Position numbers and translations under genes: made by a program. The notes under the pieces were generated by a model. The model did not search any database. It saw only the letters and a program-made list of their open reading frames with translations, and was not told the DNA's origin. From Paenalicyclobacillus ferrooxydans (GTDB taxonomy: Bacteria; Bacillota; Bacilli; Alicyclobacillales; Alicyclobacillaceae): 64,000 nucleotides of DNA. This document shows, one piece after another, positions 45,501 through 53,091 of this stretch; position 1 is the first letter of the stretch; each line of letters starts with the position of its first letter. Location of the stretch: assembly GCF_001399675.1 (NCBI RefSeq), contig NZ_LJCO01000030.1, positions 62,001 through 126,000 of the forward strand. Direction: 5' to 3'.

Positions 45501-46025
45501 TCAGCCTTTGATAAACTGCATCTCAATGTTCAGCTTCACATTCTCGGAGACGAGCACGCCGCCAGCTTCAAGTGCAGCGTTCCAGGTCAAGCCGAAGTCG
45601 GTGCGGTTGATTTGTCCGCTTGCTACAACGCCGATTCTTTGGTTGCCCCAAGGGTCCTTCTCAGGCCCCTGAATCTCGCAGTCCAAAGTGACAGGCTTCG
45701 TTGTGCCGATGATGCTCAGGTTTCCCTCGAGCGCGTACTTGTCGCCGCCTTTGTGGACGAGGCTTGTGCTCTCAAAGGTTACCTTCGGGTACTCCTCAAT
45801 TTTGAAGAAGTCTGCTGAACGAAGGTGAGCATCGCGATCACTGTTGCGGGTGTCAATGCTGGTTGGGTCAATTGAAACGGAAATTTTTGCAGTCGTCAAG
45901 TCGTCTCCGTCTGATGTCACATCAGCGTCAAACTCGTTGAAATTTCCTCGTACGTTCGAAATCATCATGTGACGGACGCTGAATCCTACTTCGCTGTGCG
46001 TCTTGTCTAAGGTCCAATTTGCCAC
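45501..46025 (-). CDS. YceI-family protein
   Basis: 174-residue lipocalin-like beta-barrel of the YceI family (WTLDKTHSEVGFSVRHMMISNVRG at the start), which binds polyisoprenoids or amphiphiles. It has no signal peptide, like many Gram-positive members. GTG 46025 follows GAGGAGG. Upstream (46115-46150) two GTTAGTTA direct repeats lie near its likely promoter and may bind a regulator. Confidence 0.9.
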   Translation of the reverse strand: MANWTLDKTHSEVGFSVRHMMISNVRGNFNEFDADVTSDGDDLTTAKISVSIDPTSIDTRNSDRDAHLRSADFFKIEEYPKVTFESTSLVHKGGDKYALEGNLSIIGTTKPVTLDCEIQGPEKDPWGNQRIGVVASGQINRTDFGLTWNAALEAGGVLVSENVKLNIEMQFIKG

Positions 46026-46280
46026 TTTGGTGGTCCTCCTCAGAAGGGAATTTTAGTTTGCATGTCTCAGTGTCGAGGTCATTTGCCTTTGTCTTAAACA
46101 CAAGAGTATTATATTACATTTTGTTAGTTATGCACAATAGGTTAGTTAAAAATTTTTTGTGGAAAGTGAAGTCGGGGTTTACAGGAGGGTGATCCCGTTT
46201 CACACGCCGATGGACGTTTGACTGGATCAAGTCACAGATTATCAGCTGCTAAACTCCGGAAAGTTCTGCGAGGTGTTGTT

Positions 46281-46526
46281 ATGCGTAAGTTGAGATTAAA
46301 CAGTAAGCAGGAGACCATGCGACATTTTCGAACCCATGTCCTAAGCCGCAAGTTTATGGCACGAAATGCGGTTGTTCTTTTGCTGGTGTTAGCCGTTTTG
46401 GTTTATCAGGGACGACCGATTTGGTATTATCCGCTGCTAATTATTTTGTACCCTTTATTGCTGCTTGGGTTTGAAGGCTTGATAGCGCTGGTGTGGAAGG
46501 ATGACTCAAATGACGAAGAGGTGTAA
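46281..46526 (+). CDS. small membrane protein, unknown
   Basis: 81 residues with two hydrophobic helices (about 29-45 and 48-68) between a basic N-terminus and an acidic tail. The start at 46281 has GAGGTG 6 bases upstream. It stops 3 bases before the GPH symporter, so the pair forms an operon; it could assist the symporter or be unrelated. Confidence 0.65.
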   Translation: MRKLRLNSKQETMRHFRTHVLSRKFMARNAVVLLLVLAVLVYQGRPIWYYPLLIILYPLLLLGFEGLIALVWKDDSNDEEV

Positions 46527-46529
46527 CAG

Positions 46530-47891
46530 ATGGGGACACAGGGTAAATCTTCAACAGGAAAAATTGTCTCATACACCAGCGGTTCCATCCCGGCAAACCT
46601 GGTGAGTTTGGCATTTGGGACGTATGTACAATTTTATTACACGGATGTCTTGAAAGGAAACACAGAGTGGATTGGTATTGCGGTGACAATTCAGGCCGTT
46701 TATGCCACTGTCTTATATCCGTTTCTGGGTTACTTGTCAGACCGAACCACATCACGGTGGGGGAGACGTGTGCCTTTCATTGTTTATGGTGCAGTACCGC
46801 TTGGCATCACATTTATGCTGGTGTGGTTGGCACCGTTTCCTGCCTCTCATGTGTTGTTATTTACAGCCTACTTTTTTGTCACCTCGATTTTGTATGACAC
46901 GCTCTTTAACCTTACGATGGTGAACTGGTCTGCACTGTTCCCGGAGATGTTTCAGTCTTCACAAGAACGTGCCTACGCTTCAGCCTGGAAACAGATGTTT
47001 GGCATTATCGGGTTGGTGGCTGGTTTGGCGCTCCCCCGCATGATTGCACAACACATCGGTTGGGCTATGATGGGCATCGTATTCGGGGTCCTGAGTATTG
47101 CGACGCTGCTAACGACGATACCGAGCATGGAATTGAGGAGACGTCGACGGGAATATCTAAATCAGACGGAAGCGAAACCGGAAGACAGGCCGATGCCAGT
47201 ATTGCAGGCATTGAAATACACATTTGTGAATCGAGCTTTCATGTCATTTATCGGTATGCGTTTCTTTGTTCAACTGGGATTTACACTCTTAACCGCTGAC
47301 CTGTCATTCTACGCGAAATACAACCTTCGCATTAGTGGCACGCAACAGTCCATATTGCTTTTGGGAACCCTTGTCGTCGCTCTTCCACTGGTTTACGTTT
47401 GGGGTGTCATCGTCCCGAAGATTGGGGCCTTTGCCGCCGAAATGTCAGCTATCATCTTATTTGGACTCGCTCTGATTCCATTCATTTTTGCGAAGACCTA
47501 TATTGCGGCTGTAATAGCGGGACTTTTTATTGGAGTTGGGTTGTCGGGGGTCCTGATGTTGACCGATGTACTCATCTCAGACGTCATCGACGCTGATCAT
47601 CTCGCCACGGACCGACGGCGGGAAGGAATGTTTTACAGCATTCACGGGCTGATTATCAGCTTGAATACACCAGTACAAGCTCTGTTAACCACATTAGTGC
47701 TGGTCTTGACGGGATATACGCACACAGGGCAGCAACCCGCCTCTGCACTCTTTGGCTTCCGGTTTCTGATTGCGTTGCTGCCGATGATTTGTCTCGTTGT
47801 CGGTATTGTCTTCTTCATGTTTTACCCCTTGCGAAAGCAGCAGGTACGGCTGAATCAAGAACAGCTTGCAATGCGGAACACGGTGTCCTGA
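46530..47891 (+). CDS. GPH-family sugar:cation symporter (MelB-like)
   Basis: 453 residues, 12 helices. The GPH signature lies in GYLSDRTTSRWGRRVPFI between helices 2 and 3, and the opening SYTSGSIPANLVSLAFGTYVQFYYTDVL is typical. GPH proteins import beta-glucosides, melibiose or glucuronides with Na+ or H+. The convergent beta-glucosidase gene makes beta-glucosides the likely cargo. Confidence 0.88.
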   Translation: MGTQGKSSTGKIVSYTSGSIPANLVSLAFGTYVQFYYTDVLKGNTEWIGIAVTIQAVYATVLYPFLGYLSDRTTSRWGRRVPFIVYGAVPLGITFMLVWLAPFPASHVLLFTAYFFVTSILYDTLFNLTMVNWSALFPEMFQSSQERAYASAWKQMFGIIGLVAGLALPRMIAQHIGWAMMGIVFGVLSIATLLTTIPSMELRRRRREYLNQTEAKPEDRPMPVLQALKYTFVNRAFMSFIGMRFFVQLGFTLLTADLSFYAKYNLRISGTQQSILLLGTLVVALPLVYVWGVIVPKIGAFAAEMSAIILFGLALIPFIFAKTYIAAVIAGLFIGVGLSGVLMLTDVLISDVIDADHLATDRRREGMFYSIHGLIISLNTPVQALLTTLVLVLTGYTHTGQQPASALFGFRFLIALLPMICLVVGIVFFMFYPLRKQQVRLNQEQLAMRNTVS

Positions 47892-47909
47892 CATTGAAAA
47901 CCAACGTGC

Positions 47910-47938
47910 AAGGCCCCTTGGGTAATCAAAGGGGCCTT
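47910..47938. terminator. terminator between symporter and beta-glucosidase
   Basis: A perfect 10-base stem (47910-47919 with 47929-47938) with a 9-base loop between two convergent genes. Confidence 0.8.
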
Positions 47939-47986
47939 CACAACGGGGCTTTCTTAGATGAAACATCAGTTACCTCTGAACCCCAT

Positions 47987-49309
47987 TTAAAGCTGGCGCG
48001 TTTGGATAATCTCTTGATACCACTTTGCACTGTCTTTCCAGATTCGGTCTTGTGTTTTGTAATCGACATAGATCAGGCCAAAGCGCTTGTCGTAACCAAA
48101 CGCCCATTCGAAATTATCGAGCAGAGACCAGACAAAGTAGCCGCGCACATCCACCCCGTCTTGGCGGGCACGCAAAACCTCTCTGAGATGGCCTTTGATG
48201 TATTCGATCCGTTTTGGATCCTGAACGATTCCATCCACAACATGGTCGTCAAAAGCTGCCCCGCTCTCTGTAATGTAGATGGGCAATTCCGGGTAATCGC
48301 GTTGCAGCATATTCAGCAGACTGCGCAATCCCTCTGGAGCAATTCCCCAATCCATTGCGGTGCGAGGGCCTCTCGGCTGGTCAAGCGCGGCACCGAGCAA
48401 CGGATCGGCCGGATTGGCTCGAATGATGTTCGTTTGGTAGTAGTTCACCCCGAGGAAATCAATGGGCTGGCTGATAGATTCGAGATCTCCTGGTTGGACA
48501 AGCTTGTCAATCCCAAATGATTCCAAGAGAGCTGGATAAGAACCGCGAAAAACCGGATCGAGAAACCAACGGTTGAGTACCGCATCGGCCTTCGCGGCAG
48601 CAGCGAGGTCGTCTGGTTTGTCGGATGCAGGTTCAATATTTGTCAAGATATTCGTAAGTCCAATTTTGGATGATTTTAGATGCTCGTCCCGAAACGCCTG
48701 AACCGCCAGTCCATGCGCTCGAAGCAGATTATGAGATGCAGCAAGTGTTGCACCGAGGTCCTTGAGACCAGGTGCATGTTCGCCAAACAAATGACCAAGT
48801 ACACTGCTGCACCAAGGCTCGTTGAGGGTGATGTACATGGGAACGAGATCGGCAAGACTCTTAAAGACCGTATGCGCATAGTCTGCAAATCGGTCTGCTG
48901 TTTCACGGTTCGTCCATCCGCCTTGTTGCATCAATGCTTGCGGGAGATCCCAGTGGTAGAGCGTAGCTGCAGGCTGAACTCCCGCTTCAAGCAGCCCGTC
49001 CACCAAGCGGCGATAGAAATCGAGTCCGGCTTCATTGAGTGTGCCCGATCCGGTCGGGAACAACCTCGTCCAGGCCAGGGAAAACCGGTATGAACTAAGG
49101 CCCATTTGCTTCATCAGCGCGATGTCCTCTTGGTAACGGTGATAGTGGTCGCATGCGACGTCACCAGTATCTCCATTTCTTGTGCGCTCGGGTGTATGGC
49201 TGAACACATCCCAGATGGACGGTCCGCGGTTGTCTTCGTCCACGGCACCTTCAATTTGATAGGCTGCAGTAGCAGCGCCAAGCAAGAAGTCTTTTGGTAT
49301 GCTCGTCAC
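47987..49309 (-). CDS. GH1 beta-glucosidase
   Basis: 440-residue TIM-barrel glycosidase. The N-terminus FLLGAATAAYQIEGAVDEDNRGPSIWD is the family signature; acid/base Glu164 lies in TLNEP and nucleophile Glu348 in YITESG (the usual TENG reads TESG here). No signal peptide, so it hydrolyses imported beta-glucosides in the cytoplasm. The start is placed at the right edge of a run of C-rich sequence; only a moderate GGGGGG site precedes it. It is convergent with the symporter. Confidence 0.93.
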   Translation of the reverse strand: MTSIPKDFLLGAATAAYQIEGAVDEDNRGPSIWDVFSHTPERTRNGDTGDVACDHYHRYQEDIALMKQMGLSSYRFSLAWTRLFPTGSGTLNEAGLDFYRRLVDGLLEAGVQPAATLYHWDLPQALMQQGGWTNRETADRFADYAHTVFKSLADLVPMYITLNEPWCSSVLGHLFGEHAPGLKDLGATLAASHNLLRAHGLAVQAFRDEHLKSSKIGLTNILTNIEPASDKPDDLAAAAKADAVLNRWFLDPVFRGSYPALLESFGIDKLVQPGDLESISQPIDFLGVNYYQTNIIRANPADPLLGAALDQPRGPRTAMDWGIAPEGLRSLLNMLQRDYPELPIYITESGAAFDDHVVDGIVQDPKRIEYIKGHLREVLRARQDGVDVRGYFVWSLLDNFEWAFGYDKRFGLIYVDYKTQDRIWKDSAKWYQEIIQTRQL

Positions 49310-49561
49310 TCTGCTTATTCCCCCCCCTCAAAGTCTCACGGCTCGCCTTGGTTTGAGTATAGCACCCGAAGAATTGAATCGGGTGGAGGTGACTCCGATA
49401 CACAGTCTGATTGCACTGCTTGATAAGCAGTTGATTTTATCCAAGCTATATATTCAGACCTTTCTGATGTGTACAATGTTTCTAAGTGCCAGGTTACATA
49501 CGAGATGATCCCGTTTCGCTGGCCCCGTTTCGCAGACCTTGTACAAAGGAGAGATGTTACG

Positions 49562-51673
49562 ATGGACAAACGCAAACTTACTGCAGAAGATATCTTCTCG
49601 ATTGAGTTGGTCGGTGACAACGCACGCCATCCAAGTCAACCTAAGGCTGCGGTCGTGGTTCAGCAGGTCGATGAGAAGGAAAATACATATCGGTCGCATA
49701 TCTGGATGGTGTCAACAGAGGATGGTTCGAAATCACTGTTTACAAACAGCAGCAAGTCTGAAACCGCGCCTGCTTGGTCCCCGGACGGCCGTTGGCTCGC
49801 GTTCCTGTCGAACCGTAACCGTGATGCAATGCAACTGTATGTGATGCCTGAAGCAGGCGGGGAAGCTGTCGTTGTCACAGACATCAAGGAGGGCGTCGAG
49901 TTCTTTCAATGGAGCCCGAATGGAACAGAGATTGCTTTTGTTGCACAGGTCGAGATGACAAACCGATCCAAAGCACCCGAGGATAGTGCCAATGAAGCTC
50001 CGCGCGAAAAGTTCACCAAGGACGTTCGGAAGATTCAACGCAGTTTTTACCGACTTGACGGCGTCGGCTTCTTTGGTGACAAGCGGGGGCACCTCCATAT
50101 TGTAGACCTGAGGAAACTTGCAGCCGGAAGCAAAATGATACCCGACAAGGGTCAAGATCTGAAAATCCTGTTCCCGTGTGTTCAAGTAACGCATGGGGAG
50201 TTTGATATTGATTCGTTTGACTTCTCGCCAGATGGCAGAACCTTGGTAGTTGCGACGAATATCCATCCAGATGCCGAAAAAACTTTCGAGCAACATCTGT
50301 ATGAGATTTCCTTGCCACATGCGGACACCAGGGACGGTATGGAGCCGGTTCCTGTTTCTGCGATGCGTTGCTTAACACCAACTTTTCACGCTGCCGCCAA
50401 GCCTAAGTACTCGCCGAATGGACAGCAGATAGGGTTCAAAGGGGAAAACCATCAGCGGGGTGCGACAACCCTGACCGGACTGTATCTGTATGACGTGGCA
50501 TCAGGACAAGTCACTTGGCTGACAAAAGACACGGATGAGATATTCGAGAACCGGTCGATTGCCGATACGCGAACCAATACGAGCGATGCCTTGGAGTGGT
50601 CATCCGATGGCAGGTTCCTGTACACACTGCTCAGTCGGAGAGGGACGGTTCAAGTTGTCCGCGTTGCCGTTGATACAGGTTCAGTGGAATATCTAACAAG
50701 GGGTAACCACTGTGTACTGTCTTATTCATGGGATGCCAAGAACGAAGAACTGGTCCTGACTATCGGGACAGCGACCGACCCCGCCAACGTATACGTTCAG
50801 TATTCGAAGCAGACGCAGGCAGATGAGGCAGAACAGGATCTGCCGCGGTTGTTGACCGACTGGAATCAAAGGTTTTTGGAATCGGTCGAACTGTCCACTC
50901 CGGAGCGATTTGAGTTTGAAAGTGATGGTTTGATGCTCGATGGCTGGGTGATGTTCCCCTCTGAACCTGCATCCGAAAAGGGATATCCCACAGTTCTGCA
51001 GGTGCACGGTGGGCCCGCAATGATGTATGCCGATGCATTTTTCTCCGAGTTTCAACTTCTTGCCGCAAACGGGATGGCCGTCATCTACACCAATCCCCGC
51101 GGCAGCGTGGGTTATGGACAGGACTTTGCATCGTGCATCGAAATGGACTGGGGCAACCTCGACTTCAAGGACGTCGAGAAGCTCGCAGATGCGGCACTGG
51201 CACGATATCCCCTGTGTGCAGAGCAAGTGGGCATTGCGGGGGGAAGTTACGGTGGATTCATGTCAGCATGGGCGATTGGACACACCAAACGCTACAAAGC
51301 GGCTGTGGTGATGCGTGCTGTTATCAACTGGTATTCCATGATGGCCAGTGACGTCGGCTTTGCAACTCCTGCTGAGGAATTCGGTGGGAAAGCACCTTGG
51401 GATGATCCCGAATTATACATGCGTATTTCCCCAATTACCTATGTCAATCAGGTGGAGACAAGTACACTTATCATTCATTCGGAGAACGACTACCGCTGTC
51501 CGATTGATCAAGGTGAGCAGTTCTACATTGCTTTAAAATTACGGGGTGTCCCGGTAGAATTTGTTCGGTTCCCGGAGGAGAGCCACGGGTTGTCGCGAGG
51601 CGGGAAACCTTGGCATCGAGTCGTGCGGTTGGAGGAGATCGCCGGCTTTTTAAGCCGGGAGTTAGGTCTATAG
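49562..51673 (+). CDS. S9-family acylaminoacyl-peptidase-like serine peptidase
   Basis: 703 residues: an N-terminal beta-propeller (about 30-400, with repeated APAWSPDGRWLAFLS-type blades) and a C-terminal alpha/beta hydrolase domain. Nucleophile Ser562 is in GGSYGGFMSAW, the acid in HSENDYRCPI and His in PEESHGLSRGG. This is the YuxL/acylaminoacyl-peptidase layout, which removes acyl or other terminal residues from peptides. ATG 49562 follows AAAGGAGAG at about 8 bases. Single gene with its own terminator. Confidence 0.92.
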   Translation: MDKRKLTAEDIFSIELVGDNARHPSQPKAAVVVQQVDEKENTYRSHIWMVSTEDGSKSLFTNSSKSETAPAWSPDGRWLAFLSNRNRDAMQLYVMPEAGGEAVVVTDIKEGVEFFQWSPNGTEIAFVAQVEMTNRSKAPEDSANEAPREKFTKDVRKIQRSFYRLDGVGFFGDKRGHLHIVDLRKLAAGSKMIPDKGQDLKILFPCVQVTHGEFDIDSFDFSPDGRTLVVATNIHPDAEKTFEQHLYEISLPHADTRDGMEPVPVSAMRCLTPTFHAAAKPKYSPNGQQIGFKGENHQRGATTLTGLYLYDVASGQVTWLTKDTDEIFENRSIADTRTNTSDALEWSSDGRFLYTLLSRRGTVQVVRVAVDTGSVEYLTRGNHCVLSYSWDAKNEELVLTIGTATDPANVYVQYSKQTQADEAEQDLPRLLTDWNQRFLESVELSTPERFEFESDGLMLDGWVMFPSEPASEKGYPTVLQVHGGPAMMYADAFFSEFQLLAANGMAVIYTNPRGSVGYGQDFASCIEMDWGNLDFKDVEKLADAALARYPLCAEQVGIAGGSYGGFMSAWAIGHTKRYKAAVVMRAVINWYSMMASDVGFATPAEEFGGKAPWDDPELYMRISPITYVNQVETSTLIIHSENDYRCPIDQGEQFYIALKLRGVPVEFVRFPEESHGLSRGGKPWHRVVRLEEIAGFLSRELGL

Positions 51674-51732
51674 ACGGTGTGAAAAGCAGTGCTTCAGGAA
51701 ATATGTCATAAATCTTGATGGTTCGTATATTC

Positions 51733-51763
51733 ACAGCAGGCCAATTCGGCCTGCTGTTTTTTT
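51733..51763 (+). terminator. terminator of the S9 peptidase gene
   Basis: Stem ACAGCAGGCC with GGCCTGCTGT (51733-51742, 51748-51757), 5-base loop, seven T. Confidence 0.9.
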
Positions 51764-51844
51764 GCAACTGTGCAACTTGTCCACACACGACAAGTTGTAT
51801 CTGCATAGTGTCGACCAAGGTGCTGTTTGAAAGGGGGGACAACA

Positions 51845-52252
51845 ATGAGTCGGAGTCAAAAAGGTGAAAAGCAAACATCCGCGTTACATCGACACATGAA
51901 GGAAATCCAGAATCAACGCGCGGCACGCCTGCAAAATACCGAACCGAGAAACGTGGATCAAGGGCAGTTGAAACGGCTTCACGGTATCGTCGAGAAAACT
52001 GTTAAGGACTTCATTGAGGCCGACGATGCGCTCATGCTGCAATCGTCTAATCCGGAGCGATTCTTTATCTCACTGTCTCAGGTGGCCGTGTTGGTGGTGA
52101 CACTTTCTGCAACCCAATCAAAGTTAAGCGTCGCGTTTCAAGGTGAAGGCACCATCCACGAATGGCGCGACTGGGCCGTAGACGAACCAGATAAAGTCAT
52201 TCAGTCCGCAATCGAAGAGGGGCTGTTGCAGTGGTACAAGCGTTTGTTTTAA
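51845..52252 (+). CDS. hypothetical protein
   Basis: 135 residues with GGGGGGA before the ATG. A basic, polar N-terminus (first 35 residues) is followed by a helix-rich middle and a beta-strand stretch RFFISLSQVAVLVVTLSATQSKLSVAFQ. No signal peptide and no recognised domain. It is followed by the small 71-residue gene with an equally strong ribosome site, so the two may be co-transcribed. Confidence 0.7.
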   Translation: MSRSQKGEKQTSALHRHMKEIQNQRAARLQNTEPRNVDQGQLKRLHGIVEKTVKDFIEADDALMLQSSNPERFFISLSQVAVLVVTLSATQSKLSVAFQGEGTIHEWRDWAVDEPDKVIQSAIEEGLLQWYKRLF

Positions 52253-52346
52253 AGCGTAAAGGCACTAGGAATGGACAATCCTCCAACCCCTTTGCTGGAA
52301 CTTGAATATGTTATAGCAAGTCCAAGGAGAAAGGGGGGAGTTAAAG

Positions 52347-52562
52347 ATGTACTACAACGGTGGAAACAGCGGTGTTGCAAGCATTATCGGTCGACTGGCA
52401 CCTGGATCTCCGGTGTATGTCTGGTTTGACCACTCGGGGTTTGTATCGACGTACTTCCAGTTTTGCGCAGGTCATTTCGCAGCATTCTCTGGTGGTGGCT
52501 TTGATGGCGGCTTGACGTATATCGAGATCAACAAGATTCAGGCCATCCGGGTTGGACACTAA
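52347..52562 (+). CDS. small beta-rich protein, unknown
   Basis: 71 residues; GGGGGGAG 8 bases before the ATG indicates strong translation. It is rich in Gly, Phe and Tyr with one Cys and looks like a small beta fold (SPVYVWFDHSGFVSTYFQF). The composition resembles spore-associated small proteins. No family recognised. Confidence 0.7.
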   Translation: MYYNGGNSGVASIIGRLAPGSPVYVWFDHSGFVSTYFQFCAGHFAAFSGGGFDGGLTYIEINKIQAIRVGH

Positions 52563-52675
52563 TCAAACCGATTCTGAAGGTGCCCAGTTGAAAAGGGGTA
52601 CGGTGGCAGCCGTACCCCTTTTCCCATGGAGGTCGTCAGACAGAGTGCTCAAACCGATTCTGCAAGTGCCCAGTT
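52563..52675 (+). repeat. 27-bp direct repeat flanking a terminator
   Basis: The 27 bases at 52563-52589 recur at 52649-52675 with two mismatches. The copies bracket the terminator at 52591-52622, as if the 3' end of the small gene had been partly duplicated. Confidence 0.7.
52591..52622 (+). terminator. terminator of the 71-residue gene
   Basis: A perfect 13-base stem (52591-52603 with 52610-52622) with a 6-base loop, ending in TTTT. Confidence 0.88.
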
Positions 52676-52679
52676 CACA

Positions 52680-52950
52680 GATCACAAGTAAGAAAACGCT
52701 GTATGTCACGGATCCTCCGCTTTGAGTTTATGTAAAGCAAAACGGAAGCGTGAACTGCGATTGAAATGAATAGGAGCTTGTCCTACGAGATACCTGCCGG
52801 TTTCTCCGAGCGAACAACCTACTTATGATATAGCAGGTCTGAGGTACACCAACAACCGGATAAAACCCTCCTCCAACCGTACACCACCTCCTTTTCGACA
52901 AACAGGAATGTGGCCTCAGACCAAACAGCGGAGCCCGAAAGGGCTCCGTT
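52680..52950 (+). ncRNA. possible structured RNA or regulatory leader
   Basis: 271 bases without a supported gene, closed by a terminator-like stem CGGAGCCC-GAAA-GGGCTCCG (52929-52948) with TTTATTG. Two mutually exclusive pairings are visible: ACCTGC (52792-52797) with GCAGGT (52833-52838), or GGTCTGAGG (52837-52845) with CCTCAGACC (52914-52922). A CACCTCCTTTT segment near 52884-52894 resembles the anti-Shine-Dalgarno of 16S rRNA. I do not recognise a known riboswitch, T-box or 6S RNA and cannot point to a promoter, so this is tentative. Confidence 0.25.
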
Positions 52951-52967
52951 TATTGCTTTTGGTGTTG

Positions 52968-52996
52968 TTTTCAAGATGGGTGCAGTCCCGTATAAT
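52968..52996 (+). promoter_or_regulatory. promoter of the histidine kinase gene
   Basis: TTTTCA (52968-52973), a 17-base spacer and a perfect TATAAT (52991-52996), just after the preceding terminator and about 88 bases before the kinase start. Confidence 0.6.
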
Positions 52997-53091
52997 TTTG
53001 ACTTACAGGATGGACGATGAGGAGCACCCTGAATGACATTTCAGGCTGTATGACTTATCGAATCGGGTGAAACTGAGGGATACCGATATTG

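Noticed and set aside
47789-48520. 243-codon plus-strand frame under the beta-glucosidase
   Set aside because: Antisense shadow of a clear GH1 gene; composition is not protein-like.
53089-53091. TTG start of the histidine kinase
   Set aside because: The ATG immediately after it (53092) is the better start; the difference is one residue.
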